A stretch of 26,909 nt of DNA, taken from Candidatus Woesearchaeota archaeon. GTDB lineage: Archaea > Nanobdellota > Nanobdellia > Woesearchaeales > JACPBV01. The stretch lies in NCBI GenBank assembly GCA_019322475.1, contig JAHWIN010000063.1, forward strand, positions 1 through 26,909. Direction: 5' to 3'. Shown here one piece after another: positions 6,561 to 14,018 of this stretch. Position 1 is the first letter of the stretch. Each line of letters begins with the position of its first letter. The translations under genes and the position numbers were made by a program. The notes below the pieces were generated by a model, which did no database searches, was not told the origin of the DNA, and was given only the letters and a program-made list of their open reading frames with translations.

Positions 6561-8873
6561 CTAATTGCCGGACAGCCTGTTTAGCTTGGAGAGACGGCCA
6601 TATATGATCAAATAAAGAAAATATCCTAAGATAAGCAATAATGCAGCAATAGAGATGACCTTACCATAAAAATAAGACCTGGGACAATAAATGAAATCTG
6701 CCTCTTTTTCCTCCTTGCCTACATAGACTGAACTTACAACACCATTTACCCTCAAAATCTCTTTTTCATCTCCATCGACAAGAACACTCCACCCAGGAGT
6801 TATGCTGTATTTCTCTGACATGACAAGAAATCCTTCCTGACCAGGGAGTTCCAGCTGCTTCCTGCTGAATTTTATCGTTTTAACCTTACCCTCATCGATA
6901 ACTACGCTGCTTTTATTGAGGCTCTTCAATAAGGCATTAACCTTATCCTCAGATAGCTGATTCTCGCCTTTTACTACATTAGGGTACAAAGAACCACCGC
7001 CATCCAAATAGCTCTGAAGCAAATAAATGGAATTCTGGTCAACAGAACCTTGGGTCAAAAAGACAGCATCAAATTTCTTTAAAAATTCAATATCTTCAAC
7101 CTTGCCTTCTTTCAAAGCAACAACAGTAGATTTGGGGTTGAAATCCTTATTTAGAAGCAACGCATACATCGTCTGTTTTGCAGCTTCCTTATCACCAGCT
7201 ACCAATATAGAATTTCCAGCAACAAAAGCTCTCGGTACAAATTCAAGATTTTCGTGTAAGTAAGGCCCATAAACCTTATGGATCCTCTCTTCGTCAGGAA
7301 AACATTCTTCACACTCATTAAATCTCTTTATAAACTTCAATCCAGTCAGATTGAGTTCTTGCTGTGATGTCACATACTTAGCATTCATTATTCCCCAGAA
7401 CTTTGCAGGTGAGTTCCATGCTATCCCCAAAAATTCATTCATGTACTCCTGCAACCAAATATTAGTATAGCCAAATATGTTTTCTATCCCTAATGGGACA
7501 GTCGTGTACTCAGTACCCCAATCAATCCCTTTTGTTTCAAATACGTCTATCCTAAACAAGCCGGGCTGTTTCGATATGTACTGCATAATCTCGTTATTAT
7601 CAATCATGCTCTTAATATTTCTCTCTTTATTAGCAACCCTATAAGGAGAATAACTAAAAACTGCCAAGTTAAGGAATACCAGCCCAATCAAAACCCATGA
7701 TATTGCCTTAATTTTACCCAAGCTGAACTTCTTTTTTAATACACCTGCCAACTCCTTGAGACCATAACCTGCTAATACACTACCTGCAAATACAAACATG
7801 ACTAATGACCTATCTACATACCTTGCGCTTGAAAAGGGAGGGATATATTTCCAGATGAAATAATAAACAAATGAGCCTGTTGCAAGGAACAAGGAGAGTA
7901 TTGCAGCAGCAGAAAAAAATATAACATTTTTGTCTTTTCTTTTTTTGTAGACGCCATAACAAGCCAATAAAAATGCCATTATGCCAATGTGGTCACCAAC
8001 ACCCTTTTTCCTTGGAACGAAAGGATTTTTAAGCGGCTGAACCAATCTTGAGAACAAATCATTAATCTTCAGCCTCCTAGAAGCCGATTCCTCATAAGAC
8101 AGATTTTTTTTAACCGATACACCCATATATTCTTTTATGGGAAGTATCTTTTGCGCACTTAATGCAAAAACAAGCAAACCTACGACCGTTATTATAAGGA
8201 CTGACTTAACAGCCCTTTTTTGCAGATTTTTTCCAAGCAGGAATATCGGAGCATATAAACCAAAAACAAGCATCAACCACATAAAAACCTTCAAGTCAGT
8301 CCCAGCCCTTATCTGCAATGCAAATAAGACCGCTACAATAACCGAATAAAACAGCCACTTTTTTGTCTTGTAAGCCTTAATAGTGAAAAGGATTATCAGT
8401 GGAGAAAACAACATAGCATTCATAGTACTTAACCAACCCCATTGAAAAATCTTAAACGCAAATCCGTTGAACATAAAAACAATAGATGATAAAAAAGCCG
8501 CTTCATGTTTTTTTGTCAGGTAATAGACCAAAAAATACATCCCAATTCCGCCTAAAATATAAGTAAGAATCGATCCAAATTTCAATGCCATCAATGGCGT
8601 CGGCAATATCAGGACCATTATCCCAAGGAGATTATCATAAACTGTAATTTCCGCAGGCTTAACTGCCAAAGGCATGCCGCCCATATGATAAGGATTCCAT
8701 AATGTTTCAAAATCATGATATTCTTGAACCGATTCTTTAAGTATCTGGAAACGCGGAAGATAGTAAATTAACCTATCACCAGACCTTAGGGTAGAAGTGT
8801 CCAAAAAACTATAAAAAGCCCCTAATACAAGGATAATGATCAGAGCAATATATATCAGATGTTTTTTTTTCAT
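6561..8873 (-). CDS. YfhO-like polytopic membrane protein
   Basis: A large integral membrane protein of 770 residues from the ATG at 8873. It has the layout of the YfhO/GT-C-like family: an N-terminal membrane span, an external loop with LIYYLPRF and LWNPYHMGGMPLAVKP (the family's WNP-x-GGMP motif), about ten further hydrophobic spans, a soluble C-terminal region and a last span (VISIAALLLILGYFLYLII). Related proteins in Gram-positive bacteria assist in glycosylating cell-wall polymers using lipid-linked sugars. A role in moving sugars on the outer face is inferred here. A TTG at 8948 would add 25 residues. I prefer the ATG because a TATA-like box (8899-8909, minus strand) would place the transcript start just before it. 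The gene converges on the preceding operon. Confidence 0.72.
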   Translation of the reverse strand: MKKKHLIYIALIIILVLGAFYSFLDTSTLRSGDRLIYYLPRFQILKESVQEYHDFETLWNPYHMGGMPLAVKPAEITVYDNLLGIMVLILPTPLMALKFGSILTYILGGIGMYFLVYYLTKKHEAAFLSSIVFMFNGFAFKIFQWGWLSTMNAMLFSPLIILFTIKAYKTKKWLFYSVIVAVLFALQIRAGTDLKVFMWLMLVFGLYAPIFLLGKNLQKRAVKSVLIITVVGLLVFALSAQKILPIKEYMGVSVKKNLSYEESASRRLKINDLFSRLVQPLKNPFVPRKKGVGDHIGIMAFLLACYGVYKKRKDKNVIFFSAAAILSLFLATGSFVYYFIWKYIPPFSSARYVDRSLVMFVFAGSVLAGYGLKELAGVLKKKFSLGKIKAISWVLIGLVFLNLAVFSYSPYRVANKERNIKSMIDNNEIMQYISKQPGLFRIDVFETKGIDWGTEYTTVPLGIENIFGYTNIWLQEYMNEFLGIAWNSPAKFWGIMNAKYVTSQQELNLTGLKFIKRFNECEECFPDEERIHKVYGPYLHENLEFVPRAFVAGNSILVAGDKEAAKQTMYALLLNKDFNPKSTVVALKEGKVEDIEFLKKFDAVFLTQGSVDQNSIYLLQSYLDGGGSLYPNVVKGENQLSEDKVNALLKSLNKSSVVIDEGKVKTIKFSRKQLELPGQEGFLVMSEKYSITPGWSVLVDGDEKEILRVNGVVSSVYVGKEEKEADFIYCPRSYFYGKVISIAALLLILGYFLYLIIYGRLSKLNRLSGN

Positions 8874-9217
8874 TAGAAAAATCCCATCTTCAAAAAAACT
8901 TATTAAATCCCTTAACAACCCCACCAATACAACTAAGCGTGTAATCAAATCTCTTTATTTAAAGATTACAGAAAAGAATAATATTGAGTTTATATATTTT
9001 TGCTTTTTTCGATTCTATGACCTATCCCAAAAACTTTTCCCTGATGATGAAAATGATTTAGTGTCTCCTACAGTCCAGCAAGCATATATCTCTTATTTCT
9101 TATGATTATGCTATGGGTTTGGGGGGATGGAAGAACTGCCAAAGATGGGATATACCTGAAAGGAAGCCCTACGTGATCATCATAAACTAGATTGATTGTG
9201 CAACAAAGCATCATTCC
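8874..9217. other. 344-base intergenic region with the YfhO-like gene promoter
   Basis: On the minus strand GATTTAATAAG (8899-8909) is a TATA-like box about 30 bases before the ATG at 8873, implying an almost leaderless message. A second AT-rich candidate, CTTTAAATAAAG, lies at 8953-8964. The remaining bases, to the stop of the gene at 9218, show no convincing gene, tRNA, repeat or hairpin. A short plus-strand frame crosses the region but has no family resemblance and overlaps the membrane protein's start. Confidence 0.4.
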
Positions 9218-10618
9218 CTATAACAGTTCTTTTACCGATTTTATCGCTCTTTTTATATTTTCTTTTCTTTTGAGTTTGAATAACTGCTTTAGGATGAAAG
9301 AGGGCCTGAAATAGAAGCTTCTGTTTATTCTTTTTACCAATTCGGACTGTTTTTCTGGAGGGAAGTCTTTAAGATTTAAGTTCCCGCTGCTTTCTCTTAT
9401 GCTCTTTGATATTTTTCTATCTTTGTTCATATACCATGCTTTATTCTGCAGGGCATTATTTTCAACTGCCCACTTATGAATTCCGGTTCCAGGATAAGCT
9501 ACGGTAACACCAAATGTCGCTAAATCAAGCTTAAGCTTTTTTGCCATCTCTAATGTTTTTTTTGCGTCTTCCTCTGTTTCTCCGGGACTTCCAATCATGA
9601 AATAACCCACGGTCTCCAAACCTGCCTTTTTACAGAGGCTTACCCCTCTTTTTATCTGTTCAATGGTTATCCCTTTGTTGAGTTTGTCAAGGACTTTCTG
9701 GCTTCCTGATTCAATGCCGAAGAATACCATATAACAGCCAGCATCTTTCATCGCCCTTAAGATATCTTCATTGACCATATCGACTCTTGTGTTACATGTC
9801 CAGTTTATCTTTAGGTTTCTATCCTTTATTTCAGAGCAGACCTCATAAACCCACCTTTTGTTAACTGTGAATGTGCTATCCTTGATCATGACCTGTTTTA
9901 TATCGTATTCCTTATAGTTCCTTTCAAGTTCCTCAACGATGTTTCCAGGCGACCTTAACCTTAACCTTTTTCCATGAGTAGCGTAAGCATCACAAAAAGT
10001 GCAGTTAAAAGGGCACCCTCTTGATGCCATTATAGATGTTAATGGCAATGATCTGGCATAATAGCTGTCGTATTTTTTGAGATTGACTAAACTTAGATCT
10101 GGGAACGGCAAATTATCAAGATCCCCTATCGGTTGAGGAGGGTTGTTCACCATTATTTTACCTTCTTTTCTATATATAAGGCCACTCACATCTTCAAATG
10201 GAAGACCTTTTTCCAAAGCTTCAATAAACCCGTGCATTGCCTTTTCACCTTCTCCATAGATGAGAAAGTCTACGTCTCTTGTAAAATTAAAAAGCTCATC
10301 TTTTGTTGAGCTTATATGGGGGCCGCCAACAACAATCTTTATCGAAGGGTTGGTTTTTTTGAGTTCTTTTGCAATATCCAATACTTGGTTGACCTGGCAA
10401 CTCATAGAGCTAAATCCGACTATATCCGGATTTTCTTTTAGTATCTCATTTTTAAGCTCTTCTAGTGTGTACCCTTCTATGAACGCATCTATCACTTTTA
10501 CATCAATCCCTTTTTCTTTTAGAAAGCTTGCCAAATATAGCGATCCCAAGGGAGGGAATCCAAACCCTCTTTTCTTTCCAAAGACCATGGGGGGATATAT
10601 TAAAACTACTTTACTCAT
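9218..10618 (-). CDS. B12-binding-type radical SAM protein (second paralog, end of heptose operon)
   Basis: This 466-residue protein has a B12-binding-like N-terminal domain (MSKVVLIYPPM, GGPHISS, YGEGE) and a radical SAM core with cluster cysteines C202, C206 and C209 in RGCPFNCTFCD. It is clearly related to the protein at 190-1608 but not a recent duplicate. The start overlaps the end of the adenylyltransferase gene by eight bases, making it the sixth and last gene of the heptose operon. The context suggests that it modifies the heptose, the sugar nucleotide or the carrier lipid, for example by methylation. No specific substrate is supported by sequence. Confidence 0.9.
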   Translation of the reverse strand: MSKVVLIYPPMVFGKKRGFGFPPLGSLYLASFLKEKGIDVKVIDAFIEGYTLEELKNEILKENPDIVGFSSMSCQVNQVLDIAKELKKTNPSIKIVVGGPHISSTKDELFNFTRDVDFLIYGEGEKAMHGFIEALEKGLPFEDVSGLIYRKEGKIMVNNPPQPIGDLDNLPFPDLSLVNLKKYDSYYARSLPLTSIMASRGCPFNCTFCDAYATHGKRLRLRSPGNIVEELERNYKEYDIKQVMIKDSTFTVNKRWVYEVCSEIKDRNLKINWTCNTRVDMVNEDILRAMKDAGCYMVFFGIESGSQKVLDKLNKGITIEQIKRGVSLCKKAGLETVGYFMIGSPGETEEDAKKTLEMAKKLKLDLATFGVTVAYPGTGIHKWAVENNALQNKAWYMNKDRKISKSIRESSGNLNLKDFPPEKQSELVKRINRSFYFRPSFILKQLFKLKRKENIKRAIKSVKELL

Positions 10619-11093
10619 TTTTTTGCCTGCTTATTATCTCTTTTATCAAGTTTGTTGTCGAGAACCCTTTTTTTAGCCTGATAAGGTGTATTCTTCCCCC
10701 ATCCTTCTTTATGGTTTCAGCCTCTATGCATCCTTTACCGTATTCTTCTCCGTTGCAATGGACGTTTGGCTGGATAGATTCTAGAATCTTTATCGGTGTT
10801 TTTTCATTGAAAATCACTACATAGTCTGTCATCTTCAGGGCTGCTAATACTTCTGCCCTGCTTTTTTCATCATTTATCGGCCTTTTTGGACCTTTGTTCT
10901 CTTTTACAGATTGGTTTGAGTTTAAGCCTACAATCAGGATGTCTCCTTGCTGTTTGGCTTCCTTTAGGAATCCTATATGCCCTGCGTGGAGGATATCAAA
11001 ACAGCCGTTGCAGGTCACTATCTTTTTACCTTCTTTTTTTAGCTTTTCTGCTATAACCCTTATCTCTTCTCTTGTTCTTATCTTAGTATCCAT
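10611..11093 (-). CDS. hldC: D-glycero-beta-D-manno-heptose 1-phosphate adenylyltransferase (HldC / HldE C-domain)
   Basis: A cytidylyltransferase-fold protein of 160 residues matching the C-terminal half of bacterial HldE. It transfers AMP from ATP to heptose 1-phosphate, giving ADP-heptose. The signature TCNGCFDILHAGH includes the catalytic HAGH (36-39). GLNSN, RAEVLAALKMTDYVVIF and the C-terminal GFSTTNLI (the ST-rich ATP-binding motif) follow in the usual order. The reading frame extends 34 residues further upstream, but that extension lies inside the phosphatase gene and has no similarity to the family. The ATG at 11093 leaves a sensible 16-base overlap. The kinase half of HldE is a separate gene here (11598-12542). 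ATP is assumed as donor by homology; GTP or CTP use cannot be excluded. Confidence 0.88.
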   Translation of the reverse strand: MDTKIRTREEIRVIAEKLKKEGKKIVTCNGCFDILHAGHIGFLKEAKQQGDILIVGLNSNQSVKENKGPKRPINDEKSRAEVLAALKMTDYVVIFNEKTPIKILESIQPNVHCNGEEYGKGCIEAETIKKDGGRIHLIRLKKGFSTTNLIKEIISRQKNE

Positions 11094-11605
11094 CGTGCTG
11101 CCTCTAGTATGCTGTTTGCCGTAAAGTCGGGCTTTACATCCATATCTTCCTTGTGCTTTTTTCCATGGCCTGTAAGCATATATATAGTCTTGCATCCGGC
11201 ATTTTTTCCGAGCTCTATGTCATGGGGATGGTCTCCAATCACCCATGACCCTTTCAGGTCCAGATTGAACTCTTTTTCCGCTTCTTTCATAAACCTGATA
11301 TTTGGCTTCCTACAGTCACACATCTCTTCCGGGTGGTGGGGGCAAAAATAGGTCTTTTCTATCTGGATGCCCTCTTTTTTTAGCTCATTGACAAGCCTGC
11401 TGTTGAACCTGAGGAAATCCTCTTTGCTATAATAACCTCGCCCTATCCCGGACTGGTTTGTTATTATTATGAACTTGAACTTCTCTTTTAACAGGCTCAA
11501 TGCCTTGAAAACATCGGGGAAAAACTTCAGGTCATTTGTCTTGTAGGTATATCCCTCATCGATATTCAGAGTTCCGTCCCTGTCCAGGAATATTGCCTTA
11601 TTCAT
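11078..11605 (-). CDS. gmhB: D-glycero-D-manno-heptose 1,7-bisphosphate 7-phosphatase (GmhB)
   Basis: A HAD-superfamily phosphatase of 175 residues, close to the bacterial GmhB length. The nucleophile motif is D8-RDGT with D10 as acid/base. The second motif is TNQSG (49-53), K100 is the phosphate-contact lysine, and GDHPHDI (124-130) carries the metal aspartates. The zinc site typical of GmhB and the histidinol-phosphatase group is present as C88, H90, C96 and C98, in a loop shorter than in E. coli. It removes the 7-phosphate between the kinase and adenylyltransferase steps. It overlaps its neighbours on both sides, consistent with a single polycistronic message. The heptose substrate is inferred from context, since histidinol-phosphate phosphatases look similar. 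Confidence 0.9.
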   Translation of the reverse strand: MNKAIFLDRDGTLNIDEGYTYKTNDLKFFPDVFKALSLLKEKFKFIIITNQSGIGRGYYSKEDFLRFNSRLVNELKKEGIQIEKTYFCPHHPEEMCDCRKPNIRFMKEAEKEFNLDLKGSWVIGDHPHDIELGKNAGCKTIYMLTGHGKKHKEDMDVKPDFTANSILEAARWILR

Positions 11606-12542
11606 CTTCCAGACTTTGCCTTATCTCTTCCAAGCTTACTGTTGATGTTCCAACCTTTCCTACTGTAATGCCTGCTGCGTGGTTTGCGATCATGGCAGCC
11701 TGCCTTAGGGAGGAGCCTGAGGACAAGGCCAATGACAATACAGCAACTACTGTGTCTCCTGCACCTGAAACGTCATATACCTCTTTTGCTTTTGCAGGTA
11801 TATCAGTCACTTTCCCACCCTTTTCATATAGTGACATGCCTTTTTCACCCTTAGTCACAAGAATTGGCGCATTTAGCTCAATCAGCAGGCCTTCTTCTTT
11901 GTCTGACATGGCCCCTGCCTCTTTTAGGTTGGGAGTGATGAGGGTCACATCCTTGTAGAATCTTTTGTGTTTTGGCTTTGGGTCTGCAATAACCACTTTT
12001 TCTTTTGCCAGCTTTTTTATCTCTTTTACAAGGGTCTCGGTTATAACACCCTTGGCATAGTCTGAGATTATAACTGCATCTGTGCAGCTTATCTTCTCTT
12101 TGATCAGGCGTATCATCCTTATTTCTGTTTCCCTATCTAGATAATCCTTGTTTTCATAATCCAGCCTTAGCAACTGCTGTTTTTGCCCAAGGATCCTTAT
12201 CTTATGGGTGGTTGGTTTTTTATAGACTTCGAATATTCCCTTAGTTTGAATATTCCTTTTTTTTAGCTCTTCTAATAATATCTCTCCCTGCCTATCATTT
12301 CCTATAACTCCAACCATGAAGACATTTGCGCCCAGTGAAGCTATGTTGTTAGAGACGTTGGCTGCCCCTCCAGGGATATACTTTTCTTCCTTTACGTTCA
12401 CTACCTGGACAGGGGCTTCGGGAGATATCCTTTCAACATCCCCGAATATGTACTTGTCGAGCATTATATCCCCTATTACAAGGATGTTTTTTCCTTTGAA
12501 CCTTTCCAGAACAGCCAGCAGGTCAGGATCCATCTTTATCAA
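11598..12542 (-). CDS. hldA: D-glycero-beta-D-manno-heptose 7-phosphate kinase (HldA / HldE N-domain)
   Basis: A PfkB/ribokinase-family sugar kinase of 314 residues, matching the N-terminal half of HldE. It starts with VIGDIMLDKYIFGDVERISPEAP, almost the family signature (cited here as positions ~21-43). GGAANVSNNIASLGA and VISDYAKGV follow, with the catalytic GAGD at 260-263 and the HldE-like ending ITVGKVGTSTVS. The enzyme phosphorylates C1 of heptose 7-phosphate. Between ITPNL and ILVTKG it is roughly eleven residues shorter than E. coli HldE, probably a surface-helix deletion away from the active site. It overlaps the phosphatase gene by eight bases and the epimerase gene by twenty. Confidence 0.9.
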   Translation of the reverse strand: MIKMDPDLLAVLERFKGKNILVIGDIMLDKYIFGDVERISPEAPVQVVNVKEEKYIPGGAANVSNNIASLGANVFMVGVIGNDRQGEILLEELKKRNIQTKGIFEVYKKPTTHKIRILGQKQQLLRLDYENKDYLDRETEIRMIRLIKEKISCTDAVIISDYAKGVITETLVKEIKKLAKEKVVIADPKPKHKRFYKDVTLITPNLKEAGAMSDKEEGLLIELNAPILVTKGEKGMSLYEKGGKVTDIPAKAKEVYDVSGAGDTVVAVLSLALSSGSSLRQAAMIANHAAGITVGKVGTSTVSLEEIRQSLEDE

Positions 12543-13425
12543 GCCACCCCCTATAGTCCTTTATGCCCTCTTTTAACGTGTATTTTGCCCTGAATTTCAG
12601 CTCTTTTTCTGCCAGGGAGGTATCTGCCTGGGTATTTTCCTGGTATGTTCTCATGTCATAAGGGCTTTCAAAGTATTCAGGCTGAAAATCTAAGTTTAGG
12701 ACTTCATTTAGGCTCTTTATCAGCTCGTTGAATGTTGTGGCGACACCTGTCCCTACATTATATATCCCTGATCTTGCATCCAATGCTTTTATCGTTGCAG
12801 ACACCACATCCTTTACATATATATGGTCCCTTTTTTGCTCACCATAACTGAATATCCTAGGATTCTTTCCAGCTTTCATCTGACAGCTTAAATGGTAGAC
12901 CATAGAGGCAGCCCTTCCTTTGTTCTTTTCTCCGGGGCCAAAGACATTGAAGTATCTTAGCCCTACAATATGCATCCTGTCAAAATACTTTTCGGCTAAT
13001 CCATCCATCATAAGTTTTGATCTTCCGTATGCGCTTATCAGCTCTTTTTTTTGGCTTTCTTTCATAGGGACAGGGCCGTTTCCGTACAGGTTGGCTGTAG
13101 ATGCATAGACAAGCTTAGCATCATTTTTTTCTGCAAGGCTTATGATATTTTTGAACCCATCCAGGTTTGCCCTCAGCATCTCATCGTCATCCTTGAACCT
13201 TGGGTCTGTGATAGCTGCTTCGTGGAATATAGCATCCAGCTTCTTCCCCATATCAAACGGCCTTGATACATCAATATCCAGGACTTCTCCCCTGAAGCCA
13301 TGCAGGTTGCCTTTTGCTCCAGTAAGCAGGCTGTCAGCTACTACGACCTCATTGCCCCTTTTTTCCAGCTCCAGCGCAAGATTAGAGCCTATAAATCCTG
13401 CACCTCCTGTAACAAGACATCTCAT
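12523..13425 (-). CDS. ADP-L-glycero-D-manno-heptose 6-epimerase-like SDR (HldD-like)
   Basis: An extended short-chain dehydrogenase of 300 residues. It has the NAD(P)-binding GGAGFIG (7-13), the catalytic region VYASTANLYG, and the Y133-xxx-K137 pair in AYGRSK. RYFNVFGPGEKNKGRAAS, HIYVKDV and IYNVGTG follow. Near the C-terminus YQENTQAD resembles the YQxxTQAD segment that distinguishes HldD from other sugar epimerases. HldD inverts C6 of ADP-D-glycero-D-manno-heptose. Together with the kinase, phosphatase and adenylyltransferase downstream this completes the ADP-heptose pathway. It starts in a four-base ATGA overlap with the cupin gene. A different nucleotide-sugar epimerase activity remains possible. 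Confidence 0.82.
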   Translation of the reverse strand: MRCLVTGGAGFIGSNLALELEKRGNEVVVADSLLTGAKGNLHGFRGEVLDIDVSRPFDMGKKLDAIFHEAAITDPRFKDDDEMLRANLDGFKNIISLAEKNDAKLVYASTANLYGNGPVPMKESQKKELISAYGRSKLMMDGLAEKYFDRMHIVGLRYFNVFGPGEKNKGRAASMVYHLSCQMKAGKNPRIFSYGEQKRDHIYVKDVVSATIKALDARSGIYNVGTGVATTFNELIKSLNEVLNLDFQPEYFESPYDMRTYQENTQADTSLAEKELKFRAKYTLKEGIKDYRGWLDKDGS

Positions 13426-13790
13426 GGTCCTTCACCCGGCAGGCTTATCTTATCCAGATCCACCTTTCCTGAAACCTCATCGCGGTAGGAGTCAGAATCC
13501 TCATGATGGGTCGAGAACTCTATTATCTCTGAGTCTTCCAGGCCTGTGAACCTGTGTTTTGCATACGGCAGTATCCTTATAGAATCTCCCGGAAGCATAA
13601 CTTTCTTTTGGCCTTTTACTTCCATAAGGACCTTGCCTTTTGTTATGTAGAATGTTTCGTCCTTGTTCTTGTGATGGTGCATAGAGCACCTGAATCCCTT
13701 GTTCAATGTGAGCTTTTTTCCGCAGTAATCATAATTTGCAATCCATGTCTCTTTTCCCCACACCTTCGGAACTTCCTTGTGCCAAGTCAT
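13422..13790 (-). CDS. Cupin protein, candidate sugar-phosphate isomerase
   Basis: A single-domain cupin of 122 residues and the first gene of the heptose operon. The metal-binding motif is H38-x-H40-xx-K43-x-E45, with the fourth ligand H79 in YAKHRF. This H-x-H-xx-K-x-E spacing resembles D-lyxose ketol-isomerase-type cupins rather than type II mannose-6-phosphate isomerases, whose glutamate is closer to the histidines. No GmhA (sedoheptulose-7-phosphate isomerase, a SIS-domain protein) lies in the window. The cupin could therefore perform that aldose-ketose step, which is inference. The ATG at 13790 has a clear Shine-Dalgarno GAGAGGTG (13796-13803, minus strand). A regulatory cupin or a nucleotide-sugar isomerase are alternatives. 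Confidence 0.7.
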   Translation of the reverse strand: MTWHKEVPKVWGKETWIANYDYCGKKLTLNKGFRCSMHHHKNKDETFYITKGKVLMEVKGQKKVMLPGDSIRILPYAKHRFTGLEDSEIIEFSTHHEDSDSYRDEVSGKVDLDKISLPGEGP

Positions 13791-13810
13791 TTTTACACCT
13801 CTCTGTGGTG

Positions 13811-13827
13811 GTATGAATAGTTCATAC
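13811..13827. promoter_or_regulatory. Operator-like palindrome, site 1 (heptose operon)
   Basis: GTATGAATAGTTCATAC is a perfect palindrome with seven-base arms and a three-base centre. It lies about 20 bases upstream of the cupin start and just downstream of the operon's TATA-like box, about where transcription would begin, so a bound protein should block initiation. It shares AGTTCATACTTT with site 2. The adjacent ribbon-helix-helix fusion protein is the obvious ligand. Confidence 0.65.
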
Positions 13828-13844
13828 TTTTGGTTGTTTGTATT

Positions 13845-13855
13845 CTTATTTAAAC
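13845..13855 (-). promoter_or_regulatory. TATA box of the heptose operon
   Basis: GTTTAAATAAG on the minus strand is a good archaeal TATA-like box. The expected transcript start, about 25 bases on, falls near 13825, at the edge of operator-like site 1, leaving a leader of roughly 35 bases that contains the GAGAGGTG ribosome-binding site. Confidence 0.5.
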
Positions 13856-13941
13856 TTTTCGCTTTGCGGCTACAATCAGACAGCTATCTTTTTGGGATAC
13901 TTTTACGACTTTTATAATATCGAGTGAGCCCAACAGAAAGG

Positions 13942-13950
13942 TTTTTATAG
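13942..13950 (+). promoter_or_regulatory. TATA box of the RHH fusion gene
   Basis: TTTTTATAG is followed after two bases by operator-like site 2, with an expected start near 13970. A second candidate, TTTTATAATAT, lies at 13909-13919 and cannot be excluded. Confidence 0.45.
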
Positions 13951-13952
13951 TA

Positions 13953-13969
13953 GTATTACCAGTTCATAC
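13953..13969. promoter_or_regulatory. Operator-like site 2 (RHH fusion gene)
   Basis: GTATTACCAGTTCATAC is the same length as site 1. It keeps one half-site (TTCATAC) exactly and the other at five of seven positions. It sits between the TATA box and the expected transcript start of the RHH fusion gene, suggesting weaker autorepression than at the perfect site 1. Confidence 0.55.
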
Positions 13970-14018
13970 TTTCATCTATCCTGGGGCGGTTTTTACTTGC
14001 CTTTAGGGGATCCAGACC

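Noticed and set aside
8836..9105. 89-codon plus-strand frame
   Set aside because: It starts inside the opposite-strand YfhO-like gene, has low-complexity composition and no recognisable domain.
9040..9165. C/D-box small RNA (TGATGATGA ... CTGA)
   Set aside because: The next CTGA is more than 100 bases away with no C'/D' pair between, too far for an archaeal C/D RNA.
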